Origin: Ignavibacteriales bacterium
GTDB taxonomy: Bacteria > Bacteroidota > Ignavibacteria > Ignavibacteriales > Melioribacteraceae
Direction of reading: 5' to 3'
Assembly: GCA_016929735.1 (NCBI GenBank)
Contig: JAFGID010000074.1
Location: 1-6,671 of the forward strand
Length of the DNA: 6,671 bases
The translations under genes were made by a program, and so were the position numbers. The notes under the pieces are model-generated. The model was not told where the DNA came from, searched no databases, and saw only the letters and a list, made by a program, of their open reading frames with translations. Positions 1 through 6,203 of the stretch are shown here, one piece after another (position 1 is the stretch's first letter; every line of letters starts with the position of its first letter).

Positions 1-1244
1 AAATGATTTATTTTCAATTCGTAAAACATACTCGAACTAACAGTATGTGTCCAACTCAAGGAATGAAATTTATTGTTATGAGTAAAAACATTTGCGTTAT
101 TGGGAATATATTGAAACTCATATTGATAACCAGGACTCGGCTCAACATATTCAAGATTTGATTGCAAGGATTGAGAATTTTGATTTATGTTTATCGATTG
201 ATTGAAAGAATAAGCAAGTTTCATTGTTGGAGTGATGTTGTATGTAATTTTTCCTAACCAGAACCAGCTGTTTTCCTGACGAGGGGAAAATCTTGTACCG
301 TAAAATGTTGACGAATAAAGTTTATCAGCTGTAGATTTGTAATATCCTTGCGTAATTCCATCGCTTAATCCTACATAAAAATTACCAAAAAATGTTATCT
401 TTCCTGGAATTTTTATTCCTAAGGCAGGGAGTAGATAAGAAGTAAGCGGTTCTGGTCCGCTGATGTTAGATTCAAGAATATCTATGTTAAAGACATGAAA
501 CGATTCTTTGTCACCAAGATTATCGCGTTTATATGAAATATATCCTGAATATTTATCACTTCCCTCTCGTGTCCTTGCATTCACAACACCTGAGGTTGCT
601 TGTCCAAATTCTGCATTGAAACCACCTGTAATGACCTCAACTTCTTCAATAGCACTGGCGCTCAGTTGTAAACCAAATCCGGTACCCGCCAAAGGGTCTT
701 GCACTGAGACACCATCAAGCAGGAAAGCATTTTCATAAGAACGCCCCCCTCTAATATGAATTGCATTGTCAGATTTGATTACGCCAGCCTGTTGCGTAAC
801 AACATCTTGAATATTTTCGACGACAGCTAAATCAATATCCTCTTTGGTAATACTCTTTTTACTTTGAGTTTCTTCAACATCAATTAAAGGTTTTTCACCT
901 ATCACAACAACATCCTGGTCAAGCGTTAAAGCACTCTCTTGCATTTCAACATTCAATTTTGTTGTCTTATTCGCTTCAACCGTAATGTCGGTATATTGCA
1001 TAGTTTTATAACCGATAAAAGATGCTTCGATAATGTAGCTACCCGGTTTGATCTTGTCTATTTTAAAATATCCATTAACATCAGTTGCAGCACCCCAATA
1101 AGTTCCTTTTACCAAGACATTGACACCCGGTAGTGGGTCACCGGTTGCGACATCAATTATTTTACCTTCAACGTTACCCGTTGCCTGTGCCAATACTGCA
1201 GCGGATATTATAAAAATTACAAAATGAAAAAATCTTATTTTCAT
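1..1244 (-). CDS. TonB-dependent outer-membrane receptor, N-terminal 414 residues (3' end outside window)
   Basis: Outer-membrane receptor that would import or bind a substrate using TonB energy; the substrate cannot be told from sequence. Translating from the ATG at 1244 gives an open frame to the window edge. Residues 1-19/21 are a Sec signal peptide (MKIRFF, hydrophobic core, then VLAQA). Residues about 23-101 are a carboxypeptidase-regulatory-like beta domain (NVEGKIIDVATGDPLPGVNV, later TDVNGYF). A TonB-box-like DQDVVVIG sits near 109-116. The plug domain follows, with IHIRGGRSYENAFLLDGVSV (163-182) and ITGGFNAEFGQATSGVVN (205-222). The first barrel strands begin after about 232. Whole receptors of this kind are usually 800-1000 residues, so roughly half is missing. 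An AGGA at 1254-1257 lies 9 nt before the ATG, a loose ribosome site. It lies 29 bp after the lipoprotein gene, probably in one transcript. Family certain; specificity unknown. Confidence 0.93.
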   Translation of the reverse strand, partial: MKIRFFHFVIFIISAAVLAQATGNVEGKIIDVATGDPLPGVNVLVKGTYWGAATDVNGYFKIDKIKPGSYIIEASFIGYKTMQYTDITVEANKTTKLNVEMQESALTLDQDVVVIGEKPLIDVEETQSKKSITKEDIDLAVVENIQDVVTQQAGVIKSDNAIHIRGGRSYENAFLLDGVSVQDPLAGTGFGLQLSASAIEEVEVITGGFNAEFGQATSGVVNARTREGSDKYSGYISYKRDNLGDKESFHVFNIDILESNISGPEPLTSYLLPALGIKIPGKITFFGNFYVGLSDGITQGYYKSTADKLYSSTFYGTRFSPRQENSWFWLGKITYNITPTMKLAYSFNQSININQNSQSLQSNLEYVEPSPGYQYEFQYIPNNANVFTHNNKFHSLSWTHTVSSSMFYELKINH

Positions 1245-1273
1245 ATTATCTTTTCCTAATATGATTTTAAAAT

Positions 1274-2827
1274 TTATGGTGTCATATTAAATTCTTCAAA
1301 AAATACTTTTCTTAACAATTGCCCGACATTTCCGTTTCCATTACAATTGTGTAGAGGCAATCCAACAAAAAACAAACTTTTCGAATTATCGATAAAAGCT
1401 ATATTGCCAGTTTTTTGTATACTTGATAGCTCATATATTCTTTTCGTGGCCAAAGTACTCGGTATATACGTTCTCACAAATCCTATTGTAACACTAGTTC
1501 TTAACTGAGGATATGTATCATTAGTGTCTGAAGGAACACAAAAGGCGTTTGAAAACATAAAATCAAGAGGGGATTCTTCACCAAGAGCATCAATTGGTAG
1601 GAAACTCTGTGCTATAGAAACATCAAATGTAAAATCAGAAGTCGTTCTTTGGAAAGTCGTTGAAAATGCTATTTTACCTTTTTGTGTAATATACTTTTGA
1701 ACGTTTGCACTTAACATATCAATCGTTGGTTTTGAATCACTGTACCAAAATATATAATCAAATAGTTTCATTGTTTCGTAAAATGTAATGCTGGAATAAG
1801 GTAATGGACTGTTTTCTATATCAAATACATCATATTTATTCAACAATACTCCACCATTAACAGTATCAAAAACATTTTTATAAAAATTTTGCGGAGTTGT
1901 ACCACTTGGGTAATCGTCAATTACTAAAAATTTTCCTTTTGGTTTTTTTACATACCAATTGCTATTAGTATCAGGTATTCTAATAAATTCAGACTTTGCT
2001 CCCGAAATATCCTGTGCTTGAACATAAATTACATTGTTATCATCTAATTTAAGATTTTCTAATTCCTGCCCCCAAACACTGCTTTCATTTCCATTTATAA
2101 GTATTTCCATAGTTGGATTGGTAGCATTCACATCTTTAACTCTTAGAGTAACTAAAGATACATTTCCATTTAGTACTACTGGATTGTTTGTATCATTCAG
2201 GGCAACATTAATTTTTGTAATAGTTTCAATTCCATCGAGGTCGTCGGCTGCCCATCCAACGGTCATTACGGGAAATGAAGTTACTGGTAGAATTGTAACT
2301 TTAGTCCATTCTATAGTTGGCGAAGTGTTTTTAATTGGAAAGACCTGACTAGCGGGATTAGGGTCAATAAGGCCGATATCCCAAAATTTTTCACCTGGTG
2401 TATAAACACCATTCCCATCGCTATCGATAAATGGTTCAGGACCTAAATTTATGCTATTCCACATAACGTTGTAATCATAAACACCATTGCCCCCGTTATC
2501 AACAGCAGCAACAACAAAATTGTACGTTGTGTCTTGTGTTCCTATAGGTAAAGAAAACACGCTATCGTTTTTTGTGGTAAACGTCCATTCATTGCTTACG
2601 CCAACCCACCTGAAATAATACCCAATGACAAGACCATCAGGATCGTCACCCCACCAGTGAACTCTGAGTCTACTTCTCTGTTGACTTATATCATGCTCAG
2701 TTTTTAGGAATAAATATGTCTTGGGTGACTGATTTGGTATTTTGTCATCATTAAAATCTTCACTGCAATTTGTCAAAGCAATGATTAACAAGACTAAAAG
2801 TATCAAAAAATATTTTTGGTTCTTCAT
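1274..2827 (-). CDS. Predicted surface-exposed lipoprotein with Fn3/Ig-like, EF-hand-like and amidotransferase-like regions
   Basis: 517-residue protein of unknown function. Residues 1-20 are a lipoprotein signal peptide and the lipobox LTNC puts the acylated cysteine at 21. The next residues, SEDFNDD, are acidic and resemble the lipoprotein export signal of Bacteroidota, which suggests the cell surface. Residues about 34-112 and 168-290 look like two beta-sandwich (Fn3/Ig-like) domains; each carries a matching turn, WWGDDPDGLV (58-67) and GWAADDLDGI (191-200). Between them, DSDGNGVYTPGE (135-146) fits an EF-hand-type calcium loop. From about 298 (GKFLVIDDYPSG) to the end, alternating beta strands and helices resemble a class I glutamine-amidotransferase/ThuA-like Rossmann fold. 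The only cysteines there are 430 and 495, in no recognisable nucleophile motif, so it is probably not catalytic. I see no SD before the ATG, only an A-rich leader. Likely co-transcribed with the receptor gene 29 bp downstream. The domain calls are by eye; the lipoprotein call is firm. Confidence 0.82.
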   Translation of the reverse strand: MKNQKYFLILLVLLIIALTNCSEDFNDDKIPNQSPKTYLFLKTEHDISQQRSRLRVHWWGDDPDGLVIGYYFRWVGVSNEWTFTTKNDSVFSLPIGTQDTTYNFVVAAVDNGGNGVYDYNVMWNSINLGPEPFIDSDGNGVYTPGEKFWDIGLIDPNPASQVFPIKNTSPTIEWTKVTILPVTSFPVMTVGWAADDLDGIETITKINVALNDTNNPVVLNGNVSLVTLRVKDVNATNPTMEILINGNESSVWGQELENLKLDDNNVIYVQAQDISGAKSEFIRIPDTNSNWYVKKPKGKFLVIDDYPSGTTPQNFYKNVFDTVNGGVLLNKYDVFDIENSPLPYSSITFYETMKLFDYIFWYSDSKPTIDMLSANVQKYITQKGKIAFSTTFQRTTSDFTFDVSIAQSFLPIDALGEESPLDFMFSNAFCVPSDTNDTYPQLRTSVTIGFVRTYIPSTLATKRIYELSSIQKTGNIAFIDNSKSLFFVGLPLHNCNGNGNVGQLLRKVFFEEFNMTP

Positions 2828-2951
2828 TTTTATTATTTTAATTATTAAATAAATCTTATTTACAAATTACAAAAAATAATCAAAGAATTCTTGTTTAAAA
2901 TACATTTTTTTTTGCAAATCTTTTAATTAAATTTATGTTAAAAATGACGTT
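2828..2951 (-). promoter_or_regulatory. AT-rich intergenic leader of the lipoprotein/receptor pair
   Basis: A 124-bp gap, almost entirely A and T, separates the prenyl synthase stop from the lipoprotein start. It is the natural place for the promoter of the surface pair. It holds a perfect palindrome AAGAATTCTT (2883-2892), a run of nine A on the coding strand (2905-2913 as T on the plus strand), and a small A/T-only hairpin (2847-2852 with 2856-2861). Near matches to the Bacteroidota -7 element TAnnTTTG occur on the minus strand (TATTTTTTG, TAATTTG), but none is exact with a well-placed -33 TTG, so no promoter is assigned. No GC-rich terminator follows the prenyl synthase gene, so read-through is possible. 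Confidence 0.4.
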
Positions 2952-3929
2952 TTAGGAAATTCTCAAAACGACAAAATCAATCAGTTTTATAAAGGAGTCT
3001 TTGACCTCTGATTCTTGGAAAGATTCTAATCTTTTTTTTGCATCTTTTGTGTATTTTTTTGACATTTCTACTGAATATTCAATGCCTTTATGTTGCTTAA
3101 CAAAATCTAGAATCTGTTGAAATTTTTCTTTATTCTTTTTTTCCTTAATTAGATTAATAATCTTTGCTGATTCCATCTTGTCTGCAACCTTTAACGAATG
3201 TATTAAAGGAAGTGTAATTTTTTTTTCTTTAATATCCCCAAGCAACGGCTTACCCAAAATTCTTTTTTCACCGACATAATCCATTATATCATCTTTAATT
3301 TGAAATGCAATTCCTAAATTCAGTCCGAAATCTCTTAAACTCTGGATTTGTTCTTCGTTTGCTGTACTGCTCAAAGCACCAGCCATACAACAAGTTGAGA
3401 ATAAAGAAGCGGTCTTCTTCGAAATTATCTTAAAATATGTTTCTTCATCTATATCTAATTTGCGTGTTTTTTGAATTTGCATCAGTTCCCCTTCCGACAT
3501 TTTTTTTACAGTATCTGAAATTGCCTCAAGAACATCGTAATCTTTATGTTCAACAGCAATCATTAATCCTTTTGCAAGAAGGTAATCACCCATTAAGACT
3601 GAAGCTTTATTTTTCCATATTGCATTAACAGAAAAAAATCCGCGTCTTGTTTTAGCATCATCAACTACATCATCGTGGATTAAAGTGGCAGTATGTAAAA
3701 TTTCTATTAATGTAGCTGCTCGGTATGATTTATCACTTATATCACCTATCAACTTGCTGGACAAAAAAACAAGCAGTGGTCTTATTCGTTTACTTTTTTG
3801 ACGAAGAATATATCTTGCTATTAAATCAACAATTTTTATTTCAGAACGAATATTATTCTTAAAAATTTGATTGAATTTTTCCAATTCATCTTTAACTGGA
3901 ATTGATATTTCTTTTAGAATTTTATTCAA
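2952..3929 (-). CDS. ispB: Long-chain trans-polyprenyl diphosphate synthase
   Basis: Condenses isopentenyl diphosphate units onto an allylic primer to make the long isoprenoid chain of the respiratory quinone (probably menaquinone); a cytosolic, all-helical, Mg-dependent enzyme. The 325 residues match the usual family length. The first aspartate-rich motif is DDVVD at 86-90 within HTATLIHDDVVDDAKTRRG, very close to what I recall of E. coli IspB. The second is DDIMD at 213-217 (FQIKDDIMDY), followed by GKPLLGDIKEKKITLP (226-241). Alanine and threonine at positions -5 and -4 before the first motif, rather than aromatics, indicate a long-chain product. The usual GGKRxRP is KSKRIRP here (45-51). 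The start is TTG, with AGGA 5 nt upstream inside tatC; no methionine codon occurs nearby to replace it. It overlaps tatC by 8 bp. Class is secure; exact chain length and the ispB symbol are inferred. Confidence 0.92.
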   Translation of the reverse strand: MNKILKEISIPVKDELEKFNQIFKNNIRSEIKIVDLIARYILRQKSKRIRPLLVFLSSKLIGDISDKSYRAATLIEILHTATLIHDDVVDDAKTRRGFFSVNAIWKNKASVLMGDYLLAKGLMIAVEHKDYDVLEAISDTVKKMSEGELMQIQKTRKLDIDEETYFKIISKKTASLFSTCCMAGALSSTANEEQIQSLRDFGLNLGIAFQIKDDIMDYVGEKRILGKPLLGDIKEKKITLPLIHSLKVADKMESAKIINLIKEKKNKEKFQQILDFVKQHKGIEYSVEMSKKYTKDAKKRLESFQESEVKDSFIKLIDFVVLRIS

Positions 3930-4683
3930 TCTCTTCCTTCTTTTTTGAAAATATTCGTGAAATTAAAATGCTGATTTCATAAAGCAGAACCAAGGGCACA
4001 GCAAGTATTATTTGCGAAATCGGATCTCCACCGGGAGTAAGTATTGCTGACAAAACAAAAATTATCAATATCGAATGCCTCCAGAATTTTCGCATAATCT
4101 TTGGTGTAAGAATCCCGATTTTGGAAAGAAAAAATGAGAGCATCGGTAATTCAAATACAACTCCAGCTCCTATCATAACACTCAAAATAATTGAGAAATA
4201 TTCATTAACCGCAAAATCATTTTCGATACGCTGTGTTCCAAATTCGCTGGCAAATTGTAATGCCAATGGCAACATTATAAAGTAAGCAAAAATAACCCCA
4301 GCGATAAAGCATACAGTTGTAAATGTTACAATAGAAAAAACATATTTCTTCTCATTTCTCTTTAATGCAGGTGCAACGAATTTCCATGACTGATAGAAAA
4401 AATTTGGTATACTAATAATAAAACCGACAATCAATGCAACCTCAAGATATAAAAATAATTGACCAAATGGTTTTAAATTTTGAAGTTTTAGGTTTGCTTT
4501 ATTAGCAGGCAAAAGAAGTATTTTCTCAATAAAAAAATCAATGAAAATCCAAGCTATTACTGTTCCAATCAGTAAGCCAATGAGTATGTAAAGAATTCGC
4601 CATCGTAATTCTTCAAGATGTTCGAGAAACGACATCTCAACTTCATTATTTTTTGGTTTAGACCTACGTTTCCAGAATGCCAC
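3922..4683 (-). CDS. tatC: Sec-independent protein translocase subunit TatC
   Basis: Inner-membrane core of the twin-arginine translocase, which recognises RR signal peptides and exports folded, often cofactor-bearing proteins. The 253 residues are the usual size. The N-terminal signature SFLEHLEELRWRI (18-30) includes E25, the match to E. coli E15. FYQSWKFVAPALKRNE (96-111) carries F102 and E111, matching E. coli F94 and E103 with identical spacing. FELP (177-180) and LTPGGDPISQ (215-224) follow, with LLYE at 233-236. Hydrophobic stretches give six membrane segments near 29-51, 76-98, 115-140, 161-186, 203-216 and 222-243, with a basic C-terminal tail. The start is GTG, supported by a GGAG 7 nt upstream; an in-frame ATG at residue 17 (4633-4635) is possible but has less support. 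No tatA or tatB is in the window, so partners must be elsewhere. The gene overlaps the prenyl synthase start. Confidence 0.96.
   Translation of the reverse strand: MAFWKRRSKPKNNEVEMSFLEHLEELRWRILYILIGLLIGTVIAWIFIDFFIEKILLLPANKANLKLQNLKPFGQLFLYLEVALIVGFIISIPNFFYQSWKFVAPALKRNEKKYVFSIVTFTTVCFIAGVIFAYFIMLPLALQFASEFGTQRIENDFAVNEYFSIILSVMIGAGVVFELPMLSFFLSKIGILTPKIMRKFWRHSILIIFVLSAILTPGGDPISQIILAVPLVLLYEISILISRIFSKKKEEIE
3935..3938 (-). promoter_or_regulatory. Ribosome binding site of the prenyl synthase gene, inside tatC
   Basis: AGGA on the minus strand lies 5 nt before the TTG at 3929-3927, embedded in codons for the acidic/basic tail of TatC. It is the reason for accepting a TTG start whose first 8 bases overlap the tatC stop region (A TTG AAT AAA contains the tatC TAA). 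This layout suggests that ribosomes finishing tatC restart on the prenyl synthase gene. Confidence 0.6.
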
Positions 4684-4690
4684 AAATCTA

Positions 4691-4694
4691 CTCC
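4691..4694 (-). promoter_or_regulatory. Ribosome binding site deciding the GTG start of tatC
   Basis: GGAG on the minus strand stands 7 nt upstream of the GTG at 4683-4681, an ordinary SD distance. It favours this GTG over the in-frame ATG 16 codons later. Confidence 0.65.
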
Positions 4695-4722
4695 GATAGA
4701 AGAAATACTTAGTGCCTTAAAC

Positions 4723-4768
4723 AGATGACATCGTTTCTCCTCACTTTCACATCATAAAGATGTCATCT
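4723..4768 (-). repeat. 10-bp perfect inverted repeat in the glyA-tatC gap
   Basis: On the plus strand AGATGACATC (4723-4732) and GATGTCATCT (4759-4768) are exact reverse complements around a 26-nt loop. In the tatC leader transcript, ACATC at 4763-4759 can alternatively pair with GATGT at 4753-4749 across a 5-nt loop, so two structures exclude each other. The long stem places the SD-like GAGGAG (4742-4737) in its loop and the start codon of a four-codon frame (MSSV, 4731-4717) in its 3' arm. There is no U-run after the stem, so it is not a standard terminator. It could be a translational leader, an mRNA stabiliser or processing site, or a dispersed palindromic repeat; the sequence alone does not decide. 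Confidence 0.55.
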
Positions 4769-4780
4769 TTCAGTTGAAAA

Positions 4781-6082
4781 TTAATTAGTAATTAACTCAG
4801 GATATAAAGAGAATTTACTGCAAAATTCTTTTATTTCATTTTTTATCTGTAACAATGCTTGTTCGTCGTCTGCATTTTTTATTGCTCTATTAATAAAATC
4901 TGCAATAATTTCCATTTCAGATTCTTTCATACCACGTGTTGTAACAGCGGGTACACCAATCCGTATTCCACTTGTAACAAATGGACTTTTTGTATCGAAT
5001 GGAACCTGATTTTTGTTTACAGTCATACCTGCTTCGCCTAAAACCCGTTCCGCCTTCTTACCACTAATATTTTTGTTTGTTAAATCAATAAGCATTAGAT
5101 GATTATCAGTTCCACCTGAGCAAATATTAAAATCGTAAGTAATCAATTTATTCGCTAATGTTCTTGCATTTTTAATTATCTGTTCAGCATAAGTTTTAAA
5201 TGAATCTTGAAGAGCTTCTTTGAATGCTACTGCTTTTGCCATAATAATATGCATCAATGGACCCCCTTGTATTCCGGGCATTACTATTCCATCAAAAATT
5301 TCTGACATCAACTTTGGTCTTTCACCTTTTGGTGCCATTATTCCCATCTTATTTTCAGAATCCTTGCCTATCATTATCACACCGCCACGGGGACCCCTTA
5401 AAGTTTTATGTGTAGTTGAGCAAACGACATCGGCATAAGGTAATGGATTATCAAGTAATCCTTTTGCGATTAAACCTGATGGATGTGCAATATCAACCAT
5501 CAAAAATGCACCAACTTGGTCAGCTATTTCCCTGAATATTTTATAATCCCACTCACGTGAATATGCAGTAGCCCCTGCAATAATCATCTTTGGTTTTTCT
5601 TTTAGTGCAAGACTTTCAATCAAATCATAATCCAACAACTGAGTATCTTTATTTAAAGTATATCCAACAGAACGGTAAACCTTACCGGAAAAATTAACCA
5701 AAGAACCATGCGTAAGATGCCCACCATGGTCAAGGCTTAAACCTAGAAAAGTATCTCCCGGTTGCAATAAAGCCATAAAAACAGACATGTTAGCTTGCGA
5801 ACCACTGTGTGGCTGTACATTCGCATATTCACAACTAAATAATTGTTTCAGCCGGTCACGTGCTAAGTCTTCTGCAATATCCACAAATTCGCAACCCCCA
5901 TAATATCGTTTACCCGGATATCCTTCAGCGTATTTATTTGTTAATACCGAACCTGCAGCTGCTAATACTGCCATTGAAACAAAATTTTCAGATGCAATTA
6001 GTTCAAGATTGTATTGTTGGCGTTCTATTTCGAGTTTTAAAACATCAAAAATTTCTTTGTCGTTTTTTAAATAGTTAAGCAT
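4781..6082 (-). CDS. glyA: Serine hydroxymethyltransferase
   Basis: Cytosolic PLP enzyme interconverting serine plus tetrahydrofolate with glycine plus 5,10-methylene-tetrahydrofolate, the main source of one-carbon units. 433 residues against 417 in E. coli. Visible family motifs in order: LIASENF (28-34), NKYAEGYPGKRYYGG (49-63), PHSGSQANM (91-99), HLTHGS (122-127), VDIAHPSGLIA (196-206) with the cofactor-contacting D197 and H200, STTHKTLRGPRGG (222-234) with the PLP-binding lysine K226, PGIQGGP (269-275), and SGIRIGVPAVTTRG (371-384) with the substrate-carboxylate arginine R374. Between the GPRGG and PGIQGGP motifs there are 14 residues more than in E. coli, an insertion I recall as typical of Bacteroidota/Chlorobi enzymes. 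The ATG start is preceded by GAGGT with a 6-nt spacer. A terminator upstream means it probably opens its own transcription unit, possibly continuing into tatC 97 bp downstream. Confidence 0.98.
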   Translation of the reverse strand: MLNYLKNDKEIFDVLKLEIERQQYNLELIASENFVSMAVLAAAGSVLTNKYAEGYPGKRYYGGCEFVDIAEDLARDRLKQLFSCEYANVQPHSGSQANMSVFMALLQPGDTFLGLSLDHGGHLTHGSLVNFSGKVYRSVGYTLNKDTQLLDYDLIESLALKEKPKMIIAGATAYSREWDYKIFREIADQVGAFLMVDIAHPSGLIAKGLLDNPLPYADVVCSTTHKTLRGPRGGVIMIGKDSENKMGIMAPKGERPKLMSEIFDGIVMPGIQGGPLMHIIMAKAVAFKEALQDSFKTYAEQIIKNARTLANKLITYDFNICSGGTDNHLMLIDLTNKNISGKKAERVLGEAGMTVNKNQVPFDTKSPFVTSGIRIGVPAVTTRGMKESEMEIIADFINRAIKNADDEQALLQIKNEIKEFCSKFSLYPELITN

Positions 6083-6156
6083 TTGTTTACCTCAAAAATT
6101 TCTTATTTTAATATTTTAATATAATAATTATTGAGTAATGAAAAAAAGATTTAAAT
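6083..6156 (-). promoter_or_regulatory. glyA leader with strong ribosome binding site
   Basis: GAGGT (6089-6093) sits 6 nt before the glyA ATG and fixes the start. The rest of the roughly 75 bp between the terminator and glyA is nearly pure A/T (TATATT and TAAAAT boxes are present by composition). The glyA promoter must lie here if the upstream terminator works, but I cannot pick out a convincing -35/-10 or -33/-7 pair. Confidence 0.5.
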
Positions 6157-6183
6157 AAAAAAAAGACGCCCTAAGGCGTCTTT
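6157..6183 (-). terminator. Intrinsic terminator after the TPR-protein gene
   Basis: Arms AAAGACGCC (6162-6170) and GGCGTCTTT (6175-6183) are perfect reverse complements around a 4-nt loop, giving a 9-bp stem with a six-pair GC-rich core. On the minus strand the stem runs into eight T (complement of 6157-6164), a textbook rho-independent terminator 20 bp after the TPR gene stop. The plus-strand tail has only three T, so it works mainly in the minus direction. Confidence 0.9.
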
Positions 6184-6203
6184 AAATATCTCGTTTATAA
6201 AAC

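Noticed and set aside
508..738. Plus-strand reading frame of 76 codons, and another at 939-1133
   Set aside because: Both lie antisense within the receptor gene, whose minus-strand translation matches signal peptide, regulatory and plug domains; the plus-strand products resemble nothing.
1274..1350. Type IX secretion C-terminal sorting domain on the lipoprotein
   Set aside because: The protein ends ...FFEEFNMTP after an apparent helix; there is no Gly-rich beta domain with the usual KVVK-type ending, and it already has a lipoprotein signal.
2034..2348. Plus-strand reading frame of 104 codons
   Set aside because: Antisense to the lipoprotein gene, with composition of a shadow frame and no ribosome site of note.
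3437..3628. Plus-strand frame antisense to the prenyl synthase gene; similar ones at 4859-5041, 5220-5438 and 5860-6078 antisense to glyA
   Set aside because: Each overlaps a gene whose protein family is certain; these are shadows of conserved coding sequence.
2952..3929. Short-chain (farnesyl/geranylgeranyl) diphosphate synthase
   Set aside because: The positions just before the first aspartate motif are small (A, T) instead of aromatic, and the HTATLIHDDVVDD context is that of long-chain enzymes.
4723..4768. Inverted repeat as a rho-independent terminator of glyA
   Set aside because: The loop is 26 nt, the stem is only moderately GC-rich and no U-run follows on the minus strand.
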